Source: Myroides phaeus | GTDB lineage: Bacteria; Bacteroidota; Bacteroidia; Flavobacteriales; Flavobacteriaceae | Length of the DNA: 64,000 nucleotides | NCBI RefSeq assembly: GCF_009799805.1 | Contig: NZ_CP047050.1 | Location: 262,001-326,000, forward strand | Reading direction: 5' to 3' | Shown here: positions 56,983 to 64,000 of the stretch, piece by piece | Position numbering within the stretch: the first letter of the stretch is position 1 | Layout of the letters: each line of letters opens with the position of its first letter | The notes under the pieces: model-generated | Databases searched by the model: none | Seen by the model: only the letters and a program-made list of their open reading frames with translations | Told to the model about the DNA's origin: nothing | Made by a program: the position numbers and the translations under genes

Positions 56983-58449
56983 ATGAATACAAGAGTACAA
57001 TCAATGAAGAACAAACTTGGGGTATTACTATTAGCTCTAGGTTTATTAGCAATGAATAGCTGTCAAAATAAAGAAGCTAAAGCCACAAAAATGACTCCTG
57101 ATATTGCTGAAAAAATTGTTGTAAAAGGAGAAATGGAAGCAGAATTAACTGCTCCCCCTATGGTTCCAAAACCAGTAGGAAACAGAGAGGCAACTAAGTT
57201 AAAAGTAAACTTAGAAATTTTAGAAGAAGAAGGTGAAATGGTAGATGGTGTTAAATATGTTTACTGGACTTTTGGTGGTACAGTACCTGGAAGCTTCATT
57301 AGAACTCGCGTTGGTGATGAAGTAGAATTTACTTTAAAAAATCACCCAGACAACAAATTGCCTCACAACATTGACTTACATGCTGTAACAGGTCCAGGTG
57401 GTGGAGCCGCTTCGTCTTTAGTTGCTCCTGGACATGAAGTAACTTTCTCTTTCAAAACGCTACACCCTGGCTTATATGTCTACCACTGTGCTACTGCGCC
57501 TGTAGGAATGCATATTGCAAATGGTATGTACGGTTTGATTTTAGTTGAACCAGAAGGAGGCTTAGCTCCTGTAGACAAGGAATACTATGTGATGCAAGGG
57601 GATTTCTATACAAAAGGAAATTATGGAGAAAAAGGTGTACAACCTTTTGACATGAATAAAGCGCTAAAAGAGCAACCTGACTATGTCGTGTTTAATGGTA
57701 GCGTAAATGCCTTAGTAAATGATAATGCAATTACTGCAAAAGTAGGAGAAACTGTACGTCTTTTCGTAGGAAATGGTGGGCCTAACTTAGTAAGTTCGTT
57801 TCACGTAATTGGAGAAATATTTGATAAAGTTCATGTAGAAGGTGGTGATTTAATCAACGAAAATGTACAAACCACACTAATTCCTGCAGGTGGTGCGGCG
57901 ATTGTAGAAATGAAAGTGAACGTACCTGGTACGTTAGTTTTAGTGGATCACTCAATCTTCAGAGCATTCAACAAAGGGGCTTTAGGTATGCTTAAAGTAG
58001 AAGGAAATGAAAATGAAAAAGTATTCGCTGGAAAAATTAGAGAGGGAATTTACTTGCCTGAAGGTGGTACTATCCAAACAATGCCTAAAAATGAAGCTAA
58101 AAAAGAGGTAATCGTTGACAAAACTTTAGCGCAACAAATGACTGATGGTAAAAATATATTTACAAGAACTTGCTTCGCATGTCACCAGTCTGAAGGACAA
58201 GGAATCGAAGGAATCTTCCCTCCTCTTGCTAAATCTGATTACCTAAATGCGGATGTTAATAGAGCTATTAAAACCGTTATTAATGGTCAACAAGGCGAAA
58301 TTACAGTAAACAACGTTAAGTACAACTCTATCATGACGAGCCAACACTTATCTGACCAAGAGATTTCTGATGTACTTACGTATGTATATAATAGTTGGGG
58401 AAACAACAAAAAAGTGGTAACTCCTCAAATGGTAAAACAAAATAGATAA
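56983..58449 (+). CDS. nirK: Copper nitrite reductase NirK with C-terminal cytochrome c domain
   Basis: Reduces nitrite to NO. 488 residues from the ATG at 56983 (57004 is possible). Signal with lipobox-like MNSC (Cys27). Two cupredoxin domains carry all copper ligands: type 1 His128, Cys169, His177, Met182; type 2 His133, His168, His323; catalytic Asp131 and His274. A class I cytochrome c domain is fused after about residue 380, with CFACH at 397-401 and Met451 as probable heme ligand. The fused heme would pass electrons to the type 1 site. A longer TTG reading from 56938 lies across the promoter and is rejected. Confidence 0.96.
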   Translation: MNTRVQSMKNKLGVLLLALGLLAMNSCQNKEAKATKMTPDIAEKIVVKGEMEAELTAPPMVPKPVGNREATKLKVNLEILEEEGEMVDGVKYVYWTFGGTVPGSFIRTRVGDEVEFTLKNHPDNKLPHNIDLHAVTGPGGGAASSLVAPGHEVTFSFKTLHPGLYVYHCATAPVGMHIANGMYGLILVEPEGGLAPVDKEYYVMQGDFYTKGNYGEKGVQPFDMNKALKEQPDYVVFNGSVNALVNDNAITAKVGETVRLFVGNGGPNLVSSFHVIGEIFDKVHVEGGDLINENVQTTLIPAGGAAIVEMKVNVPGTLVLVDHSIFRAFNKGALGMLKVEGNENEKVFAGKIREGIYLPEGGTIQTMPKNEAKKEVIVDKTLAQQMTDGKNIFTRTCFACHQSEGQGIEGIFPPLAKSDYLNADVNRAIKTVINGQQGEITVNNVKYNSIMTSQHLSDQEISDVLTYVYNSWGNNKKVVTPQMVKQNR

Positions 58450-58450
58450 A

Positions 58451-59230
58451 ATGTTTTTTCTTGATAAATCAAAATGCATCGCTGTTGTTTTAGCTTTACT
58501 TTCAATGATAACAACGTTTGCTCAAAAACAGACGCAGATGCTTACTATCAAAAGTGGAACCTACGTTCCACTTTATGGTAGTATAGAAGAAGGCTTCGTG
58601 AAAGTAGAAACTTTTCTTATTGACCAATATCCAGTGACAAATGAACAGTTTTTAATATTCTTAAAAGAAAACCCAGACTATCAAAGGTCTGCTATCAAAG
58701 GAATATTTGCTAACAAAAGTTACCTATCTCATTGGAACGGTGATTTAGATTACGGTGACCTCAAGCCAAATGCTCCTGTCACAAACATATCGTGGTTTGC
58801 TGCCAAAAAATACTGTGAGCTACAAACTAAAAGATTACCTACTATGGATGAGTGGGAATATGTAGCAATGGCTGATGCAAAAAATATGGATGCCAGGGAA
58901 AAAGAAGATTATAATAAATACATTCTCTCTTGGTACGAAACACCCAAAACATATAATAATCCGGTCGGTAGCACATTCAAAAATTATTGGGGCGTTTACG
59001 ATATGCATGGCCTTGTTTGGGAATGGGTAAGTGATTTCAATTCTATTTTCTTATCAGGAGAAAGTCGAAAAGATAAAGGAAATGACGAGAACCTATTTTG
59101 CGGAAGTGCTTCAATTAATGCCTCCGATTTAATGGATTATGCCGCTTTTATGCGATATGGTTTTAGGGGTAGCTTAAAAGCAAACTTCACTACAAAAAAC
59201 TTAGGCTTTAGATGTGCTAAAGATCTATAA
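58451..59230 (+). CDS. NirV-like SUMF1/formylglycine-generating enzyme family protein
   Basis: 259 residues, signal peptide ending in FAQ about residue 25, then a SUMF1 domain: FLIDQYPVTNEQFLIFLKEN, NISWFAAKKYCELQTKRLPTMDEWEY, NYWGVYDMHGLVWEWVSD and GFRGSLKANFTTKNLGFRC. It starts one base after nirK. SUMF1-like NirV proteins accompany nirK in other bacteria, which is the basis for the name; its biochemical role is not established. The catalytic Cys pair of true formylglycine enzymes is not evident. Confidence 0.85.
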   Translation: MFFLDKSKCIAVVLALLSMITTFAQKQTQMLTIKSGTYVPLYGSIEEGFVKVETFLIDQYPVTNEQFLIFLKENPDYQRSAIKGIFANKSYLSHWNGDLDYGDLKPNAPVTNISWFAAKKYCELQTKRLPTMDEWEYVAMADAKNMDAREKEDYNKYILSWYETPKTYNNPVGSTFKNYWGVYDMHGLVWEWVSDFNSIFLSGESRKDKGNDENLFCGSASINASDLMDYAAFMRYGFRGSLKANFTTKNLGFRCAKDL

Positions 59231-59240
59231 AAAAGAAATT

Positions 59241-59873
59241 ATGAAAACAATTTTAACTACCACAATACTCTGTTTTACATTGCTTCTTACGAGTTGCAAT
59301 GACAAAAAACAGACAGAAGCTCAAGCTAATTCAGAAACGCTTTCCGCGGATGCTCAGGCTCCCAGCAAAATCTCTGATATGTCTATCTATAACTTGCCCT
59401 CTACGTGGACTACACAAGATGGTAACGACATTGAATTAAAAGATTTAAATGGAAATGTATTAGTTATGGTCATGATCTATACTTCTTGTAAAGCTGCTTG
59501 CCCTCGCCTTGTAGCCGATATGAGAAATATTGAACAAAGAGTAAAATCTAAAAACACTGATAAAGTAAAATATGTCTTAGTAAGTATTGACCCTACTGTT
59601 GATACACCCGAACGATTGAAAGATTTTGCTAAAGAAAATCAAATGGATGGTTCTCAATGGTTATTCTTGCGTTCTTCTGAAGAAAACACAAGAGAATTTG
59701 CGGCTACTTTAGCTGTTAATTATAAAAAGATATCTCCTATTGATTTTTCTCACTCAAACATTATCAGTGTGTTTAATACCAAAGGTGAATTAACATACCA
59801 ACAAGAGGGCTTGGGCATTGATTACGCACCTACAGTGAATGAAATAGAAAAAGAACTAAACAACATCAAATAA
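59241..59873 (+). CDS. SCO1/SenC family copper chaperone
   Basis: 210 residues from the ATG at 59241. Lipoprotein signal MKTILTTTILCFTLLLTSC, an acidic linker, then the thioredoxin-like SCO domain with the copper-binding CxxxC in YTSCKAACPRLVADM and the conserved His in DFSHSNIISVF. It probably delivers copper to NirK or a terminal oxidase. Third gene of the nirK operon, 10 bases after nirV. Confidence 0.92.
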   Translation: MKTILTTTILCFTLLLTSCNDKKQTEAQANSETLSADAQAPSKISDMSIYNLPSTWTTQDGNDIELKDLNGNVLVMVMIYTSCKAACPRLVADMRNIEQRVKSKNTDKVKYVLVSIDPTVDTPERLKDFAKENQMDGSQWLFLRSSEENTREFAATLAVNYKKISPIDFSHSNIISVFNTKGELTYQQEGLGIDYAPTVNEIEKELNNIK

Positions 59874-59892
59874 ATAATCTATTACAAACTAA

Positions 59893-59930
59893 AAAAGGAC
59901 AGTTGAATTTTATCTCAGCTGTCCTTTTCT
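59893..59930. terminator. Bidirectional terminator between nirK operon and CopD-like gene
   Basis: A 14-bp stem with one G-T pair (59893-59906 with 59915-59928) and an 8-base loop, A run left and T run right, between two convergent stops. Confidence 0.88.
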
Positions 59931-59935
59931 ATTTA

Positions 59936-60391
59936 TTATTGTATACCACCAAATCTCACAAAACTTCCCAATACTAACATTGCAATACTTATCACTGTTA
60001 CAGCTAAAATATGAAAGCTCATCAAGGGCAATACTTTTATGCTCTTTTTCAACTTAGGTAACACCTTAAATTGTGCACTCAAGGCTAATACAAGAATTGC
60101 TAATAGACAACTCAGTTTAAATGAAATTACCGTCTCAATCGGCGTTTCAAATGCAAACCAACTTCCTATTTTCACATCGTATAAGTAAGCCATTCGTATC
60201 CCTGTAACGATCATAACAAATAGAGCTGGCATCCCTATCCATTCATACTTCGTTTCAAAGTCGAATAGGATATCCACAACTCGTTGCTTCCATACTTGAG
60301 GCAAGATAATTACGCTTAATATTATATGACCCCCTACCCATACTGCAGCTCCTAAGAGATGTAATATTAATAATATATGTAACTCATTCAT
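59936..60391 (-). CDS. Small CopD-like four-helix membrane protein
   Basis: 151 residues, four hydrophobic helices. LHLLGAAVWVGGHIILS (about 10-26) is the CopD-type motif with two His, IGMPALFVMIVTGIRMAYLY follows, and SFHILAVTVISIAML has another His. Such proteins may bind heme or copper. It overlaps the stop of the preceding polytopic protein by 8 bases, so the two are expressed together and probably function together. Confidence 0.82.
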   Translation of the reverse strand: MNELHILLILHLLGAAVWVGGHIILSVIILPQVWKQRVVDILFDFETKYEWIGMPALFVMIVTGIRMAYLYDVKIGSWFAFETPIETVISFKLSCLLAILVLALSAQFKVLPKLKKSIKVLPLMSFHILAVTVISIAMLVLGSFVRFGGIQ

Positions 60392-61592
60392 AGTTCTTAT
60401 TTTTTAAAATAAATGATAATAATAAACACCCTATACTAATCGGAAATAACACAGATATCCAAAACATTAAAGACATCGTATTGTCTATAAAAACAGTTGC
60501 CACCAACCCCTGATAGCCTTGTAAAAACAAAATGCTTTCTGTTCCCAAAAAAGCAATCACCAGTAGATAACTTCCTACTTTCGAAAGTATATTCACCTTC
60601 AACCTCTTACTTTGAACTAATAACCACAATCCAAATCCTGTCAATATCCCTAACATATTCAAATGAATAAAGGCGACTATCCAACTTCTCAATCCTTTTA
60701 GACTTTCTGCTAATCCTTCATAAACTGCACTAAACTGTACGACTATTCTAAGCAAAAAACAGACACCTGCTAATAATAACAAAAACTGTAGAGGTCGTTT
60801 TTTTTGTTTATTTGAATCCTTCCAATAATCAAGACAAGGCTTTACTAATAATCCGAAGGCTACCAATTGGATAATTACTCCTATCGTATTGATAATATGC
60901 AAAAACGAATATTCTACATACCAACTTAATGGTAACGAATAGGTAAGTACTACAGATGTACACCAAGTCCAATAAAACATCTTGAACAACTTTATTTCTC
61001 TTTCTTTAAACAAAAAAGAGAAGAGCAAAGCTAAAAACGCAGTCATAAACCATCCGTCAAACTGAAAGTGCAAAAAGAATTGAATACATATTTGATAAAA
61101 TGCACTCGCCTTGCCCATCATTCCGACAGCAGGCCCTAAACACCAAACGCCAATCGTTGAAAATAGCATGAAAAAAAGCGACGTTTTCAACAATATCTTT
61201 TCTTGATTAGTCTTTGTGGTATTGTTTTTCCATAATCGATATACAAACGCATAAGAGCATAAGATATGCAATGTCGAAAATGCAATTGAGGGAGCAGCAT
61301 ATCCTTGAAAAGGGAATGTTACCATCATTCCAACGACTGCTAACTGTGTTGTCCAAAATAAACGAGTATAAAATTTTTCCTCTTTTTCATTCTTTATACT
61401 AAACACTTGAACAAACAAAACATATACCAATAGGTATAACCACCCCAATAAGGCTATATGAGAATGCGTGTGCAATAAATAAAGATATGTAACACCATTT
61501 ATCGGAAAAACAAATAAAGCCCTTAAAAGCAACCCAAATAGAGCAGCAATAAAAAAGTTTAATATTGGAGTGAAGTAGTAGATTGTTTTCAT
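60384..61592 (-). CDS. Polytopic membrane protein with NnrS/NorB-like histidine pattern, unassigned
   Basis: 402 residues, about 11-12 helices. I do not recognise a named family with certainty. LHTHSHIALLGW (His41, 43, 45) resembles the HxHxxxxG motif of NnrS and helix II of heme-copper oxidases. HFQFDGWFMTAFLALL (His175) resembles NorB helix VI, HLWVEGFFEVFATVVL. LHIINTIGVI (His232) and FIHLNMLGILTGFG (His310) resemble helices VII and X. It lies between ric and the CopD-like gene in a nitrite/NO cluster. A role with heme, copper or NO is inferred from these signs only. Confidence 0.7.
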   Translation of the reverse strand: MKTIYYFTPILNFFIAALFGLLLRALFVFPINGVTYLYLLHTHSHIALLGWLYLLVYVLFVQVFSIKNEKEEKFYTRLFWTTQLAVVGMMVTFPFQGYAAPSIAFSTLHILCSYAFVYRLWKNNTTKTNQEKILLKTSLFFMLFSTIGVWCLGPAVGMMGKASAFYQICIQFFLHFQFDGWFMTAFLALLFSFLFKEREIKLFKMFYWTWCTSVVLTYSLPLSWYVEYSFLHIINTIGVIIQLVAFGLLVKPCLDYWKDSNKQKKRPLQFLLLLAGVCFLLRIVVQFSAVYEGLAESLKGLRSWIVAFIHLNMLGILTGFGLWLLVQSKRLKVNILSKVGSYLLVIAFLGTESILFLQGYQGLVATVFIDNTMSLMFWISVLFPISIGCLLLSFILKNKNYE

Positions 61593-61605
61593 GTTGTTAT
61601 AAACA

Positions 61606-61637
61606 AAAAGTGCTTTATACTAAGATAAAGCACTTTT
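61606..61637 (-). terminator. Hairpin terminator after ric
   Basis: A 13-bp perfect stem (61606-61618 with 61625-61637) with a 6-base loop; T run on the minus strand. It follows the ric stop and precedes the polytopic gene start by 14 bases, so the last two genes may depend on readthrough or their own promoter. Confidence 0.82.
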
Positions 61638-61654
61638 GATAATAAATTAAAGCA

Positions 61655-62368
61655 TTATTCGAATTTTTGCTCTAACGCTACGGCACTTGGAAAAAGAATA
61701 TTGTTTTCTAAGTGAATATGTTTGTGCAAATCTTCTTCGAATTCTTTAAGCATTGCATAAGTTACTTTATACGTATTACACGCATCTGCTGGCGGTGTAT
61801 AGTTATTTGTTAATGCTGCTATTTTTCTAAAACGCTCTCCCTCTCCATCGTGTTCATGCATCATCATTGACACAGGGTTTTGTACTGTTCCAAAATGAGG
61901 CGCTTGAACTGATTGTCCGCTGATTGTAGCGTTCACCATTTGCTTCACAAAAGGGAATAAAACTAACTCCTCTTTTTTCAAATGTTGAGATAATTCTTCT
62001 GCACAACCAATAAACAAGTTATTTACTTCAAACAACTCCGGATGTCTCTCCCCATGTACTTTACATAGTTTATTTAAAAACTGTAACAATACAGGAATCT
62101 TTTCTTCTACATAACGGTGATGCGTTTTCTCTATGTAATCAACGAGTAAATCTAATGGCCAAGCGCGGAAATCTATATTATTACCAGCTTTTTGATTTAA
62201 TAATTTGTCTAATTCTTCTTCTAAATCTGTCTGGCTAATTTTTTTCTTTTCACACACTTCTTCTAAAGTACGTCCACCTTTACAACAAAAGTCGATTCCA
62301 TATTTATTAAATACTGCCGCTGTTCTAAAATCCTCTGCTACGAATGAGCCAATTGTTCTATTTTCCAT
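61655..62368 (-). CDS. ric: Iron-sulfur cluster repair di-iron protein (Ric/ScdA/YtfE)
   Basis: 237 residues. The N-terminal ScdA_N domain has TIGSFVAEDFRTAAVFNKYGIDFCCKGG with the CCxGG motif (about 29-33); the rest is a hemerythrin-like bundle with His and Glu ligands in KTHHRYVEEKIP, SQHLKKEELVLFPF, MMHEHDGEGERF and HKHIHLENNILFP. It repairs clusters damaged by NO. The ATG at 62368 is chosen over a TTG at 62374. It follows the NO reductase stop by 2 bases. Confidence 0.95.
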   Translation of the reverse strand: MENRTIGSFVAEDFRTAAVFNKYGIDFCCKGGRTLEEVCEKKKISQTDLEEELDKLLNQKAGNNIDFRAWPLDLLVDYIEKTHHRYVEEKIPVLLQFLNKLCKVHGERHPELFEVNNLFIGCAEELSQHLKKEELVLFPFVKQMVNATISGQSVQAPHFGTVQNPVSMMMHEHDGEGERFRKIAALTNNYTPPADACNTYKVTYAMLKEFEEDLHKHIHLENNILFPSAVALEQKFE

Positions 62369-62370
62369 AA

Positions 62371-64000
62371 TCAATTCTTTTTTAAAGTTAACTTAAATAC
62401 AAATATTGCGATGGCTACAATTCCTACAGTGAAAATTATATCACCTATTGAACGCATCCATTTTAAAACAATCATCCAAGGATGTTGCATCAATTCACTT
62501 GACCTTGCATACCACATACCGTGTTGAATACTTTCTATCGCTTGCCAAATACCTATCGGCAACAAACTCAATAAAGCCATTAACAGCAATCCTATGTTTA
62601 ATCCCCAAAATCCTATTTTTAATAATCCTTCATTCCATTTCACATCCCGATAAATACTTCTTAAAACGAATAGCATTAAACCAATCCCTAACATTCCATA
62701 AACTCCAAACATTGCTGTATGTCCATGTAATGGTGTTGTATTTAATCCTTGTACGTAATACAAGGCAATCGGTGGATTGATTATAAAGCCAAATACTCCC
62801 GCTCCTAAGAAGTTCCAAAAAGCAACTGCTATTGTGAAATATAAAGGCCATTTATAATCTTGTAACCAACTGTTGTGTTTTGAAATTTTATAATTCTCAT
62901 ATGCCTCATATCCAATCAACGTTAATGGCACCACTTCTAATGCACTAAACGTTGCTCCTAAGGCCATAATAGCTGTAGGTGTTCCTGTGAAATATAAATG
63001 GTGGAATGTTCCAATTATCCCTCCAGACATAAATATGATCGTAGAGAATAATGCTCCATGAGTAGCTGTTTTCGTTTTGATTAGTCCCATTCTTACAAAT
63101 AAGAAGGCTAATACTACTGTAGCAAATACTTCAAAGAATCCTTCTACCCATAAATGCACTACCCACCATCTCCAATACTCAGCGATAGCTAAATTTGTTT
63201 GTCTTCCCCACATTAATCCTGCTCCATAAAACAAGGCTATTGCACCACAAGAAATAAGGAATAATACAATTAGATTTCTCTGACTCCCTTTTTCTCGTAA
63301 TACAGGAATCAAAGGACGTATCATTAATGCTAACCATATAAACAATCCCGCAAATAAGAATATCTGCCAAAAACGTCCCAAATCAACGTATTCATATCCT
63401 TGATGTCCAAACCAGAAGTTCTGTACTAAATTTAACTTCTGCATTACACCAAGCCATTGTCCGAACATTGATCCAAGAACAATTATCAGTAAAGCAACAA
63501 ATAAGAAATTAACTCCCAATACTTGGAATTTAGGATCTTTTCCTCCAACTGCTGGAGCGATATATAATCCTGTTCCTAACCAAGCTGTTGCAATCCAAAA
63601 GATAGCTAATTGTGTATGCCACGTTCTTGTTACAGAGTAAGGTAATATTTGATCTAATGGAATACCATAAAAACCTTGTCCTTCTACTCCATAATGAGCC
63701 GTTACAATACCAAGTATTACTTGTAAAATCATTAAAAGGCAAACTACCCAGAAATATTTTTTAAGCATAGTCATACTTCTTGTTGTAGTACCATTAGACA
63801 TTGGATCTTTCTCTGGACGCAATTCTTCATCTTCTTTTTTAGAAGCTACATGATAATAAATCAATACACCCACAAAGAAGATTAATAGAATTATACTTAC
63901 TCCTGACCATGCTAATAAAGGTGTGGTCGCTTTATTCCCCACTAACTCTTCTGCTGGCCAATTATGCGTATAACTAACATCACTACCTGGTCTATTCGTT
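62371..64000 (-). CDS. norZ: Quinol-dependent nitric oxide reductase qNor (5' part beyond window)
   Basis: Reduces NO to N2O with quinol. The frame is open to the window edge, 542 codons visible; the GTG near 63942 is internal, since the upstream residues SYTHNWPAEELVGNK belong to the cytochrome c-like N-terminal domain of qNor. Core motifs: TWHTQLAIFW (heme ligand), VHLWVEGFFEVFATVVL (His and Glu near FeB), GTFHHLYFTG (FeB His pair) and LHGHTAMFGVYG (heme ligands). About 14 helices in the full protein. First visible gene of the ric transcript. Confidence 0.95.
   Translation of the reverse strand, partial: TNRPGSDVSYTHNWPAEELVGNKATTPLLAWSGVSIILLIFFVGVLIYYHVASKKEDEELRPEKDPMSNGTTTRSMTMLKKYFWVVCLLMILQVILGIVTAHYGVEGQGFYGIPLDQILPYSVTRTWHTQLAIFWIATAWLGTGLYIAPAVGGKDPKFQVLGVNFLFVALLIIVLGSMFGQWLGVMQKLNLVQNFWFGHQGYEYVDLGRFWQIFLFAGLFIWLALMIRPLIPVLREKGSQRNLIVLFLISCGAIALFYGAGLMWGRQTNLAIAEYWRWWVVHLWVEGFFEVFATVVLAFLFVRMGLIKTKTATHGALFSTIIFMSGGIIGTFHHLYFTGTPTAIMALGATFSALEVVPLTLIGYEAYENYKISKHNSWLQDYKWPLYFTIAVAFWNFLGAGVFGFIINPPIALYYVQGLNTTPLHGHTAMFGVYGMLGIGLMLFVLRSIYRDVKWNEGLLKIGFWGLNIGLLLMALLSLLPIGIWQAIESIQHGMWYARSSELMQHPWMIVLKWMRSIGDIIFTVGIVAIAIFVFKLTLKKN

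Noticed and set aside
62448..62780. Plus-strand frame of 110 codons
   Set aside because: It is the antisense shadow of the NO reductase helices; no independent support.
63942..63942. GTG as start codon of the NO reductase
   Set aside because: Upstream in-frame residues match the qNor periplasmic domain, so the gene simply begins outside the window.

Overview
The window looks like the chromosome of a member of the Flavobacteriaceae, most plausibly Myroides or a close relative. The evidence is low GC, many lipoproteins with short Bacteroidetes-style signal peptides, type IX secretion/gliding genes (gldJ, porV, a PorD-like gene), almost no Shine-Dalgarno sequences, and promoters of the Bacteroidetes form TTG-N19/20-TAnnTTTG. 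The genus is an inference; no rRNA is present to settle it. I see no tRNA, rRNA, CRISPR array, prophage or insertion sequence, so this is a chromosomal backbone segment with a respiratory accessory cluster at its right end.

Layout, left half. 1-4905 (minus) is an operon read bamD, rpoZ-like, coaBC, PorD-like, recN; recN runs off the left edge. 5068-9552 (minus) reads DUF6495-like, ligA, DUF6913-like, dapA, ferritin and ends in a strong hairpin. 10481-11630 is the rpsF-rpsR-rplI operon with a clear promoter and terminator. 11772-18133 (minus) holds a DMP19-like protein, priA, a nadC-yihY-DUF2147 group and a DJ-1/PfpI protein. 18277-20460 (plus) carries three exported lipoproteins, including azurin and a YceI protein. 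Then come ypdA/fur (convergent, overlapping by 4 bases), two tandem aromatic amino acid permeases, an NAD(P)-binding protein, tcdA-tatD, valS, a DUF1573 protein, and an Lnb-like lipoprotein acyltransferase paired with a CpsB-like PHP phosphatase.

Layout, right half. pssA, a 900-base AT-rich gap that may hide a small RNA, putP, an MFS gene, an AraC regulator divergent from a Bcr/CflA-type MFS, a CNNM/CorC protein, cdd, porV and divergent gldJ, then murF. A minus-strand operon follows: mutL, two rhomboid proteases and an EEP-family protein. Then TPR-ribH (minus) and recF-murB-glycosyltransferase-ECF sigma (plus).

The most distinctive region is 56447-64000, a nitrite/nitric oxide cluster. On the plus strand are a copper nitrite reductase fused to a C-terminal cytochrome c, a NirV-like SUMF1 protein and an SCO copper chaperone. 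Converging on the minus strand are a quinol-type NO reductase (5' end outside the window), the Ric/ScdA di-iron repair protein, an unassigned polytopic protein whose histidine pattern resembles both NnrS and NorB, and a small CopD-like membrane protein. Together these would reduce nitrite to N2O and repair nitrosative damage. The unassigned membrane protein, the palindromes and inverted repeats upstream of nirK, and the absence of porU between porV and gldJ are the points most worth following up.
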